NCBI RefSeq assembly: GCF_947179515.1
Contig: NC_067495.1
Coordinates: 67,877,411-67,941,410, forward strand
Source: Apodemus sylvaticus
Taxonomy: Eukaryota; Chordata; Mammalia; Rodentia; Muridae
Direction of reading: 5' to 3'
Length of the DNA: 64,000 nt
Below, piece after piece: positions 22,751-35,268 of the stretch. Numbering within the stretch: position 1 is the stretch's first letter; every line of letters starts with the position of its first letter. The position numbers and the translations under genes are program-made. The notes below the pieces were generated by a model. That model was not told the DNA's origin, did not search any database, and was given only the letters and a program-made list of their open reading frames with translations.

Positions 22751-24115
22751 CTGGATCTTCAATCCTGTTCCATTGATCCTCCTGCCTGTCACTGTACCAA
22801 TACCATGCAGTTTTTAACACTATTGCTCTGTAGTATTGCTTGAGGTCAGGGATACTGATTCCCCCAGATTTTCTTTTGTTGCTGAGAATAGTTTGGGCTA
22901 TCCTGGGTTTTTTGTTGTTCCAGATGAATTTGATAATTGCTCTTTCTAACTCTGTGAAGAATTGAGTTGGGATTTTGATGGATATTGCATTGAATCTGTA
23001 TATTGCTTTTGGCAAAATGGCCATTTTAACTATATTGATTCTACCGATCCATGAGCATGGGAGGTTTTCCCATTTTTTGAGGTCTTCTTCCATTTCCTTC
23101 TTCAGACTCTTGAAGTTCTTGTCATACAGATCTTTCACATGTTTGGTAAGAGTCACCCCAAGATACTTTAAACTGTTTGTGGCTATTGTGAAGGGGGTCA
23201 TTTCCCTAATTTCTTTCTCAGCCTGCTTATCCTTTGAGTATAGGAAGGCCACTGATTTGCTTGAGTTGATTTTATGACCTGCCACTTTGCTGAAGTTGTT
23301 TATCAGCTGTAGGAGCTCTCTAGTGGAGTTTTTTGGGTCACTTAGGTAGACTATCATGTCGTCTGCAAATAATGATAGTTTGACTTCTTCCTTTCCAATT
23401 TGTATCCCTTTGACCTCCTTATGTTGTCGAATTGCCCGAGCTAGTACCTCAAGTACAATATTGAAAAGATAAGGAGAAAGGGGGCAGCCTTGTCTGGTCC
23501 CTGATTTCAGTGAGATTGCTTCAAGTTTCTCTCCATTTAGTTTGATTCTGGCTACCGGTTTGCTGTATATTGCTTTTACTATGTTTAGGTATGGGCCTTG
23601 AATTCCTGTTCTCTCCAAGACTTTAAGCATGAAAGGATGCTGAATTTTGTCAAATGCTTTTTCAGCATCCAATGAAATGACCATGTGGTTTTGTTCTTTG
23701 AGTTTGTTTATGTAGAGGATTGCATTGATGGATTTCTGTATATTGAACCAACCCTGCATTCCCGGGATAAAGCCTACTTGATCATGGTGGATGATAGTTT
23801 TGATGTGTTCTTGGATTTGGTTGGCAAGAATTTTATTGAGTATTTTTCCATCGATGTTCATAAGGGAAATTGGTCTGAAGTTCTCTTTCTTTTTTGGATC
23901 TTTGTGTGGCTTTGGTATCAGCGTAATTGTGACTTTGTAGAAGGAATTGGGTAGTGTTCCTTCTGTTTCTATTTTGTGGAATAGTTTGAAGAGTATTGGT
24001 GTTAGGTCTTCTTTGAAGGTCTGATAGAATTCTGCACTGAAACCATCTGGTCCTGTGCTTTTTTTTGGTTGAAAGACTTTCTATGACTCCTTCTATTTCT
24101 TTAGGCATTATGGGA
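22751..24115 (-). pseudogene. L1 ORF2 reverse-transcriptase core (inverted half)
   Basis: The open minus-strand frame ending at 23861 covers nearly the whole RT: MNIDGKILNKILANQIQ, DQVGFIPGMQGWFN, LDAEKAFDKIQHPF, KSGTRQGCPLSPYLFN, the catalytic LFADDMIVYL, then the thumb/connection text to WNNKKPRIAQ. It keeps the catalytic Asp residues that I can see. Upstream of 23861 the frame is shifted (readable as TGPDGFSAEF in another phase). The last residues before 22751 are host DNA. It has no promoter or start and is an inert fragment. Confidence 0.9.
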
Positions 24116-24124
24116 CTGTTTAGA

Positions 24125-25190
24125 GGCTGAAAACATCCAATGGAAAAAAGATAACCTTTTCAACAAATGGTGCTGGGTCAACTGGAGGTCAGCATGCAGA
24201 AAAATGCGAATTGATCCATCTTTGTCTCCTTGTACTAAGCTCAAATCCAAATGAATCAAGGAAGTCCACATAAAGCCAGACACTCTAAAGCTAATAGAAA
24301 AGAAACTGGGGAAGATCCTTGAGGACATCGGTACAGGGAGAAAGTTTCTGAACAGAACACCAATAGTGTATGCTCTAAGAGCAAGAATTGACAAATGGGA
24401 CCTCATAAAATTACAAAGTTTCTGTAAGGCAAAAGACACCATCAAGAGGACAAATCGGCAACCAACAAATTGGGAAAAGATTCACCAATCCTACATCAGA
24501 TAGAGGGCTAATATCCAATATATATAAAGAACTCAAGAAGTTAGACTCCAGAAAACCAAACAACCCTATTAAAAAATGGGGTACAGAGTTAAACAAAGAA
24601 TTCTCACCTGAAGAACTTCGGATGGCGGAGAAGCATCATAAAAAATGCTCAACTTCATTAGTCATTAGGGAAATGCAAATCAAAACAACCCTGAGATTTC
24701 ATCTTACACCAGTCAGAATGGCTAAGATTAAAAATTCAGGAGACAGCAGGTGTTGGAGAGGGTGTGGAGAAAGAGGAACACTCCTCCACTGCTGGTGGGG
24801 TTGCAAATTGGTACAACCACTCTGGAAATCAGTCTGGCGGTTCCTCCGAAAACTGGGCACATCACTTCCAGAAGATCCTGCTATACCACTCCTGGGCATA
24901 TACCCAGAGGATTCCCCACCATGTAATAAGGATACATGCTCTACTATGTTCATAGCAGCCCTATTTATAATTGCCAGATGCTGGAAAGAACCCAGGTATC
25001 CCTCAACAGAAGAGTGGATGCAAAAAATGTGGTATATCTACACAATGGAGTACTATTCAGCCATTAGAAACAATGAATTCATGAAATTCTTAGGCAAATG
25101 GATGGAGCTAGAAAACATCATACTAAGTGAGGTAACCCAGACTCAAAAGGTGAATCATGGTATGCACTCACTAATAAGTGGATATTAACC
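24125..25190 (+). pseudogene. L1 ORF2 C-terminal part (sense half)
   Basis: Text from IQWKKDN through LSPCTKLKSKW, LQSFCKAKDTI and IREMQIKTTLRFHLTPV to the Cys-rich CWRGCGERGTLLHCWWGC and the terminal HGMHSLISGY. A one-base loss near 24480 shifts the frame. The final 188 codons (24622-25188) are open. Confidence 0.9.
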
Positions 25191-25471
25191 TAGAAAACTG
25201 GAATACCCAAAACATAATCCACACATCAAATGAGGTACAAGAAGAAAGGAGGAGTGGCCCCTGGTTCTGGAAAGACACAGTGAAGCAGTATTCGGCAAAA
25301 CCATAATGGGGAAGTGGGAAGGGGTGGGTGGGAGGACAGGGGGAGAGAAGGGGGCTTGAGGGACTTTCGGGGAGTGGGGGGCTAGAAAAGGGGAAATCAT
25401 TTGAAATGTAAATAAATTATATCAAATAAAAAAATTAAAAAAAAAAGAAATAAAAAAAAGGAATGGAATTT

Positions 25472-25728
25472 GAAATGGAAAACCTGTTAATTTGGAGAAA
25501 TCAGTGTGTTCCTGCAATCTATTCAGAATTCAAAAATCAGAACGTAAATACCAATTTCTATATTCTGTAATCCAATAAATTATAGCATAACCACATAAGT
25601 AACATATGCAAATCAATTCTCATGGTTATAGTCCTTGTTTAAGTCTTTATTGTGTAGTATCATTTGACTCTTCTCCTTCCCTTGTATTTTGTCTCTCATC
25701 AATATTGCTCTGCTCTGTGGCATATACT
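25472..25728 (-). other. Continuation of the unidentified pre-insertion sequence
   Basis: This DNA was continuous with the sequence ending at 22750 before the L1 arrived. The far end reads as a short protein-like stretch on the minus strand (about 25740-25650) but has no recognisable family. It is cut by the TSD of the next L1. Confidence 0.3.
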
Positions 25729-25745
25729 TGATGATAAGTATTACT
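25729..25745. repeat. Left TSD of the L1 at 25746-32093
   Basis: TGATGATAAGTATTACT here and TGATGATGAGTATTACT at 32094-32110: 17 bp with a single mismatch. Confidence 0.9.
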
Positions 25746-25991
25746 TTTTTTATTCGATATATTTTTTATTTACATTACAAATGATTTCCCTTTTTCTGGC
25801 CCCCCACTCCCGAAAGTCCCATAAACCCCCTTCCCTCCCCCTGTTTTCCCACCCACCCCTTCTCAATTCCCTGTTCTTGTTTTGTCCTATACTGCTATAC
25901 TGCATCTTTCCAGAACAAGGGACCACTCCTCCATACTTCTTGTACCTCATTTGATGTCTGGATTATGTTTTGGGTATTCCAGTTTTCTAGG

Positions 25992-28900
25992 TTAATATCC
26001 ACTTATTAGTGAGTGCATACCATGATTGATCTTTTGAGTCTGGGTTACCTCACTTAGTATGATGTTCTCCAGCTCCATCTGTTTGTCTAAGAATTTCATG
26101 AATTCATTGTTTCTAATGACTGAATAGTACTCCATTGTGTATATATACCACATTTTTTTCATCCATTCTTCCTTAGAAGGATATCTGTGTTCTTTCCAGC
26201 TTCTGGCTATTATAAATAGGGCTGCTATGAACATAGTAGAGCATGTATCCTTATTACATGGTGGGGAATCCTCTGGGTATATGCCCAGGAGTGGTATAGC
26301 AGGATCTTCTGGAAGTGAGGTGCCCAGTTTTCTGAGGAACTGCCAGAATGATTTCCAGAGTGGTTGTACCAATTTGCAACCCCACCAGCAATGGAGGAGT
26401 GTTCCTCTTTCTCCACATCCTAGCCAACACCTGCTGTCTCCTGAATTTTTAATAATTGCCATTCTGGCTAGTGTAAGGTGAAATCTCAGTTGTTTTGATT
26501 TGCATTTCCCTAATGACTAATGAAGTTGTGGATTTTTTTAAGATGCTTCTCTGCTATCTGTAGTTCTTCAGGTGAAAATTCTTTGTTTAACTCTGTACCC
26601 CATTTTTAATAGGGTTATTTGGTTCTCTGGGGACTAACTTCTTGAGTTCTTTGTATATTGGATATTAGCCCTCTATCTGATGTAGGGTTGGTGAAGAACT
26701 TTTCCCAATTTGTTGTTTGCCAATTTGTCTTTTGATGGTGTCCTTTGCCTTACAGAAACTTTGTAATTTAATGAGGTCCCATTTGTCAATTCTTGATCTT
26801 ATAGCATAAGCTATTGATCTCTTCAGGAACTTTCCCCCTGTACCAATGTCCTCAAAGGTCTTCCCCAATTTCTTTTCTATTAGCTTCAGAGTGTCTGGCT
26901 TTATATGGAGGTCCTTGATCCATTTGGAGTTGAGCTTAGTACAAGGAGACAAGGATGGATCGATTCACATTCTTCTGAATGCTGACCTCCAGTTGAACCA
27001 GCACCACTTTTTGAAAAGGCTATCCTTTTTCCATTGGATGTTTTCAGCCACTTTGTTGAGGATCAAGTGGCCATAGGTGTGTGGATTCATTTCTGGAACT
27101 TCAATCCTGTTCTATTGGTCTGCCTGCCTGCCACTGTAACAATACCATGGAGTTTTTAACACTATTGCTCTATAGTATTGCTTGAGGTCAGGGATACTGA
27201 TTCCCCCAGAATTTATTTTGTTGTTGAGAATAGTTTTACTATCCTGTGTCTTTTGTTATTCCAGAGGAATTTGAGAATTGCTCTTTCTAACTCTATGAAG
27301 AATTGAGTTGGGATTTTGATGGGCATTGCATTGAATCTATATATTGCTTTTGGCAAAATGGCCATTTTAACTATATTAATCCTGGCAATCCATGAGCATG
27401 GGAGGTTTTTCCATTTTCTGAGGTCTTCTATTTCCTTCTTCAGAGTGTTGAAGTTCTTGTCATACAGATATTTCACATGTTTGGTCAGAGTCACCCTAAG
27501 GTACTTTATCCTGTTTGTGGCTATTGTGAAGGGGGTCATCTCCCTAATTTCTTTCTCAGCCTGCTTATCCTTTGAGTATAGGAAGGCTACTGATTTGCTT
27601 GAGTTGATTTTATAACCTGCCACTTTGCTGAACTTGTTTATCAGCTGTAGGAGTTCTCTAGTGGAGTTTTTGGGTCACTTAAATAGACTATCATATCATC
27701 TGCAAATAATGATAGTTTGACTTCTTCCTTTCCAATTTGTATCCCTTTGACCTTCTTATGTTGTCTAATTGCCTGAGCTAGTATCTCAAGTACAATATGG
27801 AAAAGATAAGGAGAAAGGGAGCAGCCATGTCTAGTCCCTGATTTTAGTGGGATTGTTTCAAGTTTCTCTACATTTAGTTTGATGCTGGCTACTGGTTTCC
27901 TGTATATTGCTTTTACTATGTTAAGGTATGGGCCTTGAATTCCTGTTCTTTCCAAGACTTTAAGCATGAAAGGATGCTGAATTTTGTCAAATGCTTTTCC
28001 AGCATCCAATGAAATGACCATGTGATTTATTTCTTTGAGTTTGTTTATGTAGTGGATTGCATTGATGGATTTCTGTATACTGAACCAACCCTGCATCCCT
28101 GGGATAAAGCCTGCTTGATCATGGTGGATGATCGTTTTGATGTGTTCTTGGATTCGGTTGGCAAGAATTTTATTGAGTATTTTTCCATCGATGTTCATAA
28201 GGGAAATTGGTCTGAAGTTCTCTTTCTTTGTTGGATCTTTGTGTGGTTTTGGTATCAGCGTAATTGTGGCTTCGTAGAAGGAATTGGGTAGTGTTCCTTC
28301 TGTTTCTATTTTGTGGAATAGTTTGAAGAGTATTGGTGTTAGGTCTTCTTTGAAGGTCTGATAGAATTCTGCACTGAAACCATCTGGTCCTGTGCTTATT
28401 TTTGGTTGGAAGACTTTATATGGACCCTTCTATTTCTTTAGGGGTTATGGGAATGTTTAGATGATCTATTTGGTCCTGATTTAATTTTCGTATTTGGTAT
28501 CTGTCTAGGAAATTTTCCATTTCCTCCAGATTCTCCAGTTGTGTTGAGTATAGGCTTTTGTAGTAGAATCTGATGATTTTTTTTAATTTCCTCAGTTTCT
28601 GTTGTTATTCCCCCTATTCATTTCTAATTTTGTTAATATGGATACTTTCTCTGTGCCCTTTGGTCAGTCTGGCTAAGGGTTTATCTATCTTGTTGATTTT
28701 CTCAAAGAACCATCTCCTGGATTCGTTGATTCTTTTTATGGTTCTCTTTGTTTCCACTTGATTGATTTCAGTCCTGATTTGATGATTTCCTATATTCTAC
28801 TTGTCCTGGGTGAATTGGCGTCTTTTAGTTCCATGGCTTTCAGGTGTGTCATTAAGTTGCTAAGTGTATGCACTCTCCATTTTCTTTTTGGAGGAACTCA

Positions 28901-29810
28901 GGGTTGTGAGTTTTCCTCTTAGCACTGTGTTCCAAAGATTTGGGTATGCTGTGCCTTCATTTTCATTAAATTCTAAAAAGTCTCTGATTTCTTTCTTTAT
29001 TTCTTCTTTGGCCAAGGTGTCATTAAGTAGAATATTGTTCAGCCGGCATGTGTATGTGGGCTTTCTGTTGTTTTTGTTGCTATTGAAAAACCACTCTTAC
29101 TCCATAGTGATGTGATAGGAGGCATGGGATTAGTTCGATCTTCTTATATCTGTTGAGGTCTGTCTTGTGACCAATTATATGGTTGATTTTGGAGAAGGTA
29201 CCATGAGGTGCTGAGAAAAAGGTATATTCCTTTGCTTTAGGGTAAAGTGTTCTATAAATATCAGTCAAATCCAATTGGTCCAAAGGTTCAATTAATTTTA
29301 GGTTCAATTAGTTTTACTGTGTCCCTGCTTAGTTTCTGTTTTCCTGATTGGTCCATTGAGGAGAGTGGAGTGTTGAAGTCACCCACAATTATTGTGTTAG
29401 GTGCAATGTGTGCTTTGAGCTTTAATAAAGTTTCTTTTATGAATGAGGGTGCCCTTGCATTTGGAGCATAGATGTTCAGGATTGAGAGTACTTCTTGATG
29501 GATTTTTCCTTTGACCATCAAGAAGCGTCCTTCTGTGTCTCTTTTGATGACTTTAGGTTGAAAGTCAATTTTATCTGATATTAGAATGGCTACTCCGGCT
29601 CATTTCCCGAGACCATTGTCTTGTAAAATTGTCTTCCAACCTTTTACTCTAAGGTAGTTTTTGTCTTTGACACTGAGGTGTGTCTCCTGTATGCAGCAAA
29701 ATTTAGGGTTCTCTTTCCTTGTCCAGTCTGTTAGTCTGTCTTTTTATTGGGGAATTGAGTCCATTGATGTTAAGAGATATTATGGAATAGTGATTATTTC
29801 TTCCTGTCAT
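25992..29810 (-). pseudogene. L1 ORF2, broken
   Basis: The start is near 29808-29810 (NNHYSIISLNINGLNSP follows) and the stop is at 25992. Open pieces: endonuclease 29288-29521 (NTIIVGDFNTPL), RT 27641-28198 (GFIPGMQGWF, SLFADDMIVYL), thumb 27213-27623, C-terminus 25992-26462. The RT glycine-rich motif reads TRHGCSLSPYLF, so the usual TRQGCPLS is altered. An additional small deletion lies near 26700-26850. The Cys-rich region reads CWLGCGERGTLLHC, with Leu where others have Arg. Confidence 0.9.
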
Positions 29811-29879
29811 TTTTATATTTGAGTGGTTATCTTCTTTTGGGTTTGATGAAGGAAAGTAACTATCTTGCTTTTTCCAGGG

Positions 29880-31100
29880 TGTAGTTTCCCTCCTTGTATT
29901 GGAGTTTTCCTCCTATTATTCTTTGCAGAGCTGGGTTTGTGGAAAGATATTGTTTAAATTTGGTTTTGTCATGGAATATCTTGGTTTCTCCATCCATGGT
30001 GATTGAGAGTTTTGCTGGGTTTAGTAGTCTTGGCTGATGTTAGTGTTCTCTTAGAGTCTGCATGAGATCTGCCCAGGATCTTCTAGCTTTCATGGTCTCT
30101 GGTGAGAAGTCTGGTGTGGTTCTGATCCTTTATATGTTACTTGGCTTTCCTCTTACTGCCTTTAATATTCTTTCTTTGTTTAGTACATTTGGGGTTTTTA
30201 TTATTATGTGACAGGAGGTATTTCTGCTCAGGGCCAGTCTGTTTAGTGTTCTGTAGGCTTCATGTATATTCATGGGCATCTATCTCTTTAAGTTGGGAAA
30301 GTTTTCTTCCATAATTTTGTTGAAGATATTTGCTGGCCCTTTCCGTTGTAAATCTTCAGTTTCATCTATACCTATAATCCTTAGGTTTGGTCTTCTCATT
30401 GTGTCCTGGATTTCCTGGATGTTCTGGGATACAAGATTTTTGCATTTTGCATTTTCTTTGACTGTTGAGTCTATGGTTTCTATGGTATCGTAGGCATCTG
30501 AGATTCTTTCTTCCATCTCTTGTATTCTGTTGTTGATATTTGCATCTATGGCCCCTGATTTCTTCTCAAGGTTTTCTATCTCCAAAGTTGTCACCCTTTG
30601 TGATTTCTTAGTTTTTTTACTTCTGATTTTAGATCCAGGATGATTTTGCTCAGTTCCAGCATTTGTTTGCTTGTTTTCCTTTAATTCTTTAAGAGATTTT
30701 TGTGTTTCCTCTTTCATGACTTCTGCCTGTTGACTCAAGTTCTTCTGCATTTCTTTAAGTTTTTTTTTTTTTTGTGTGTGTGTGTGTGTGGGGGGGTGTT
30801 TCTTCTTTATTGGCTTCTATCTCTTGAGCCTTATTCTCCTGAATTTCTTTAAGTCATTTTTTGTGTTTCCATTATACGGGTTTCTATCTTATTCATGTTC
30901 CCCTGTATTTCTTTAAGAGATTCATTTATGTCCTTTTTATGTTCTTCTAGCAGCATCATGACCAGTGATTTTAAATCCAAATCTTGTTTTTCTAGTGTGT
31001 TGGCATAACCAGGACTTGCTGATGTTGGAGGGTTCGGTTCAGACGCTGCCATATTGCCTAGATTTCTCTTAGTAGTATTCCTGCATTTGCCCTTTGCTAT
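29880..31100 (-). pseudogene. L1 ORF1, start codon lost
   Basis: The N-terminal text (AKGKCRNTT-like, then MAASEPNPPTSASPGY) is present, but the usual ATGGCAAAAGG start reads ATAGCAAAGG at about 31100-31091, so the normal ATG is lost. The coiled coil is disrupted near 30760-30850 by a (GT)n tract and small indels. The RRM and C-terminal region remain readable at 30280-30600 (DTMRRPNLRIIGIDE). Confidence 0.88.
30760..30797. repeat. T-run and (GT)n inside ORF1 coiled coil
   Basis: T14 followed by about eight GT units and a G-run, within the length-polymorphism part of L1 ORF1. A longer (GT)n sits in the same part of another L1 at 46087-46118. Confidence 0.9.
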
Positions 31101-32093
31101 CTTGTTCTCTGGCGTTAGTTTGTCTTGTCTATGGCTGGTGTTTGTGCCTCCTGTGTGGCTCTAGGGCTATTTCTGCAACACTGGATGGCTGGGTTTCTCC
31201 TGTTACAGATTGCTGATGTGCTGTTCTCCTCTTGGGTGTCCTTGTAGCCCTAGTGTGCCTTGCCCCAGATTGTGTCTGTGATCCAGATGGTGCCCTTTTG
31301 CTCCTTCAGGGAGTACTGATGGTGTGTGCTGCAGGACCTTTTCAGAGTGATGATCAATCTTCTGGGCAGTTGATCTCCCAACCGGGTTGGTGCACACAAG
31401 GCTAGCCTAGCTGCTCAGGCCCCGAGTCTAGGCAAAAGCCTGGCAGGCCAAGACCTGAGCAAAGTTCCCCTCGGGCTATGAGTGTTAACTGGTTTTGTTA
31501 GGTGGCCAGGATGGTGGAGTGAGTGCTCCCTAAAAGTGCTGGGAGAGTCTGCTAGGCTAACAACCTCCTGGCCGGGTTGGCACACAGATAGCCCACCATG
31601 CAGCCTCGGTCTTGGGGGCAGTCCAGGGCCTGTTGGGCCTGGACCCCCACTATGTTAGACTAGGGCTATGACTGTTAGTGTGCTTTGCCTGCTAGAACTC
31701 TCTGGAGTCCCATTGCCAAAATGGTGGGATGCATGCTGGCTGGGCAAACAACCTCCTGGCCGGGTTGGCACACCAATGGCCCCTCGAACAGCCCAGGGCC
31801 TGGGTGCAGGCCAACGCCCATTGGTCTTAGACCCCCGCGATGTTGGCCTCCAGTCTGATCTCTCTGGTGTCTGAGAACCAAGATGAAGGCTGAGTCTCTT
31901 GTAACTGACTGGCCGGAGGCAAATTTCTGACGTGGCTTCTGTGCGGTGAAAGGCTTTGTAAATCTGCCGTGGCTTGCAGCCCAGGTGGCCAGCGAAGGTC
32001 AGTGGTAGCAGGCGCAAGGCCTGCCTGGACCCTGTCACCTTGGTTCCACTGCTGATGGCCCTTCCTCTGGACCAGCTGCTGTTTCTTATCTCC
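31101..32093 (-). promoter_or_regulatory. L1 5' UTR with tandem monomers of about 188 bp
   Basis: The phrase CCGGGTTGG recurs at about 31382, 31572 and 31760, each after 'caacctcctg' or 'gatctccc' and before 'gcacac', so the unit is 188-190 bp. The outermost 200 bases (31880-32093) are less similar. This monomer type differs from that in the L1 copies at 2928 and 57703. In mouse L1 such units carry promoter activity. Confidence 0.75.
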
Positions 32094-32384
32094 TGATGAT
32101 GAGTATTACTATTTGATATGGTCTCTTAAAGCACTCAGAAACTATTTCACGAAGCTTACTGGCCACTATAACAGTTCCCTAGTTACCCTTTCTTTCATAT
32201 GTACTGTGTTTAGGACACTGACATCCCTAAGGAATTTTATTCCATTGATGTTTCAGATTATGAATCTCACTACCTGTTGATTATCCTGAGTTTTTTCTAT
32301 TCAATACTCCCTATGTATTTCTGCATATCACTCCTTCACTTCATAATTAGTTTTCTTTCTTTTTCTTTTATTTTAGAAATGATT

Positions 32385-32482
32385 TGGCTATATAGCTAAA
32401 TAGCCCCAGCTCAGTTCAAACTGGCCATCCTCTGCTTTTACCTTGTTATGCTGGGATTATGATGTGCATCACAATGTCCATG
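32385..32482 (-). mobile_element. Old B1-type SINE remnant
   Basis: Complement of B1/proto-B1 words: 'ggctatatagctaaatagccccagctcagttcaaactggcc', then 'ccttgttatgctgggattatgatgtgcatc', where a B1 has 'gctgggattacaggtgtgc'. Strongly diverged. Confidence 0.55.
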
Positions 32483-32734
32483 CCATCGCATCTCATCCAT
32501 TATTATCTACCTCATACTTCAGTTCTGGAAAGAGTTGGCCATTTCTCATGAGGATGATTACAAGTTTTTATTTCATGAATACTACAAGCTACCATAGCCC
32601 TTATCACAGCAATGCATATGGTATATACTCTTTCTTCCTAGATATCAATAAAGATCATAAAGTGAGGGTCATGACACAGTTATCTGTATATATTAAATAT
32701 ATTCCTGGTATTCCTAAAGCAGGTGTATGTACAA

Positions 32735-32738
<4 letters not shown>

Positions 32739-32804
<66 letters not shown>

Positions 32805-32817
32805 TTGTGTGTGTGTG
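32739..32817. repeat. (CT)n-(GT)n compound microsatellite
   Basis: About 26 CT units with one T interruption run directly into about 13 GT units with one interruption. The following 32817-32850 is GA-rich. Confidence 0.95.
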
Positions 32818-32955
32818 AGAGACAGAGACATAGACAGAGATAGAGACACAGAGAATGTATATGTGTGCCTCTGTACATATCTGAAATACAACTTACAAGG
32901 GATGCATGGCTTATATGCATGCATTTATATTGTATACTAATATACACACATTGTT

Positions 32956-32969
32956 CACACACACACACA
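32956..32969. repeat. (AC)n tract
   Basis: Seven CA units, between two copies of 'cacattgttca'. Confidence 0.8.
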
Positions 32970-34744
32970 TTACCTTCACACATTGTTCAGTTTAAGTTGT
33001 TTGCATGCACATCAAAATACACTGCTGTTGCTTTCATTTTTTTTCAGACACTTCAATGCTAAAATGAACCCTTTTATTCAGCTGAGTTTTATATACCTTG
33101 TCCAGTGCTTTTAATAGGTTGAATCTTTGACCAACAGGTATTCTGTTAGTTTGATCAGATGGCGAAACCGAATACCAAGGACTAGATATATTAAACAACA
33201 CATATTTTACCTTTGTTTTAGAACTTAGAAATCCCACAAAAGAATACTAGTAAGCCTAATTTGTTATGAAGTATATATCACAGCATGTAGGTTGTGACAT
33301 TCTAGCTGTAACCTCATGCTACTTTTTTTTTTTAATGAATGTATTCCTTGGTGTAACTTTCCTATGATACTCTGATCATATGGAATTATTGTCATCATCA
33401 TTATTATTATTAGTCTCATTCATATTATCTTACATAATTTAAGTTATTTTTCAAATAAAATTTCATTGGATATTTGAGCATTAATGTGAATTTGGGGAAT
33501 AAGGGAAAAAAATAGCTAATAGCAACAATTGTGTCCAAGATGTAATTATTACCAGTGTGATGACAAATATGGTATGCTACTGTACCTAGAATTATTTTTG
33601 TTTTTGATTTCTGAATGGGACTATCAGATCTTCATTTTTATCACAAAATTCTAAGATCCATTAAATTTTAATTATTCAATAGGAGAAAGGCTAAAAACAA
33701 CTTTAAACTAATAATTAATCCTCAATAAAGACTAGTTGATAAATGGTTCTCTTGAATAATATGGGGAGATATTGGCACTGGAGATTTATAGTGATTGAAT
33801 ATTCAGCTACCAACTTAATAAAAACAATAAGAAGAAAAATATACTCTTTATATGATAGATAAAAGACTATGCAATATAGACTATAAACCATAATTTGCTG
33901 TAAATCCATTCAATGAACTTACATTTTACTTTTTTGAAATTATCATGGTGTCTATTGAAATTAGAAGAGATCCTGACATGAATGATTCCATATGGATTCT
34001 ATCTTGATGTCTTCTTTGATATCACACAGCTTATAATCTGCTTGTTATCTGTGTTATTGAGGAACAGAGATTACAAGGCTTATGTCTTCTTGGAGTTTTC
34101 TCACAAGCGTTCAGAAATCTCCTCATAGAACATTGTTCATGGACTGTGTTCCAACAATAAAGCATGCTGTATTTGGACAAACATCTTTCAAATGGACAAT
34201 TCACTAGGGATTTAACAGATTCTTTGTGTGAATGCTCCCTCCTGGGAACAATTCAGCAGCCCAATTAAGGTAAACTCAGTCTAGTTATCAGAAGTAACTG
34301 TGCAGTATCATATGGACTGTAAATAATGAGTTCAAAGGTATAAGTTTTGGTGATGATTATTTGAAGTGAGATTCATCACACTAAGATCTTTATAGAGAAA
34401 GTGCTATAATATTTAATTGTATTATCCTTGGGATAACATTAATATGTCATTCTCAATGGATGTATGCTAATCATTTGTAGTGTTAACTACCATCAACTAC
34501 CCTCATCATACTATTTACATTTTAGTTTTGGAATCTACTCCAATGGTACCTAGCATAGTGTGTAACTAATGAAATACATGCTTCACATACATTAGCAGGG
34601 TAACATTAACACATAACATATGAGATAATATAGTCTTTATCCTTTTTTGGAAGGTTCTATTAGGTACAATTAAAATAATTTTAATATTCAAAATATTTTA
34701 GAGATTAACTTGCTGATTTCTCTATCACAGCTTCCACAGAATAA

Positions 34745-35268
34745 ATGGTTTTTTTATTTTTTATCATTTTTATTGAATATATTCTTCATTTACATTTCAT
34801 TTACCCTTCCCATGTTCCCCCCCTCCAAGAAAACCCCCAAACCATCTTCCCATTCCATTCCGCCAAGAATATGTCCCTCCACCCAACCCATCTATCCCCC
34901 CTCAATTTTTGTAAGCTGGGGCATCTATCTAGCTTTCATAGGAAGATGGACCTCTCCTCCCACTGATGTCCAACAAGACATTGCTCCACCACAATTGTGG
35001 CTAGAACCATGTGTGCTCCTTGGTTGATGGCTTAGTCCCTGGGAGCCCTGGGGCATCTGGTTGACTAACATAGTTGTTCTTCCCATGGGGCTGCAAACCA
35101 CTTCAGCTTCTCCAGTCCTCCCTCCGACTCCTCTATTAGGGATATTGCACTCAGTCCATCTGCCTCTGTATCTGGTGTAAGGCTCTGGCAGGGCCTGTCC
35201 AGACACAAGCATAACAGGCTCATTTCAGCACAGACTTCTTGTCATCCATAATAATGTCGTGTTTGGTA
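34745..35268 (-). mobile_element. Old (Lx-type) L1 3' UTR
   Basis: T-run with 'attgaatatattcttcatttacatttcat', C-rich complement, 'cccatggggctgcaaacc' and 'ggctctggcagggcctgtccagac'. It is close to the element at 15471-16371. It stops where the sense L1 begins; the more 5' parts of the same old element may be those at 41262 onward. Confidence 0.8.

Larger units (their letters stand above)
22751..25455 (+). mobile_element. Twin-primed L1 (inverted 5' half, sense 3' half)
   Basis: The left half 22751-24120 reads ORF2 on the minus strand. The right half 24125-25455 reads the ORF2 C-terminus, 3' UTR and poly(A) on the plus strand. The perfect 16-bp TSD brackets the whole, so this is one integration event. 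The inverted half begins at PKEIEGVIESL and ends at QWNRIEDPE; the sense half resumes with IQWKKDN. Only about 15 codons are lost at the switch. Confidence 0.95.
25746..32093 (-). mobile_element. Full-length L1, antisense
   Basis: About 6.35 kb between 17-bp TSDs. On the minus strand the order is a 5' UTR with tandem monomers (about 31100-32093), ORF1 (about 29880-31100), ORF2 (25992-29810), then the 3' UTR and tail, seen as a T-run at 25746. Structure is complete, but stops and frameshifts break both ORFs. The one-base TSD mismatch and the scatter of small changes suggest an insertion of moderate age. Confidence 0.93.
32111..34744. other. AT-rich sequence with microsatellites, no gene seen
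   Basis: Apart from an old B1-like piece and simple repeats, nothing is recognisable. A 67-codon minus-strand frame at 33034-33237 has a natural-looking composition but no known domain and I leave it uncalled. Confidence 0.45.

Noticed and set aside
30760..32100. CRISPR-like array in the regularly spaced repeats
   Set aside because: The repeats are L1 promoter monomers of about 188 bp in a mammalian genome, with no short spacer-repeat pattern.
32443..32983. Several overlapping frames with Ser-Leu, Arg-Glu or Cys-Val repeats
   Set aside because: They are translations of the (CT)n-(GT)n microsatellite.
33034..33237. 67-codon minus-strand frame of ordinary composition
   Set aside because: Not recognised, no poly(A) or TSD and no start context; too short to support.
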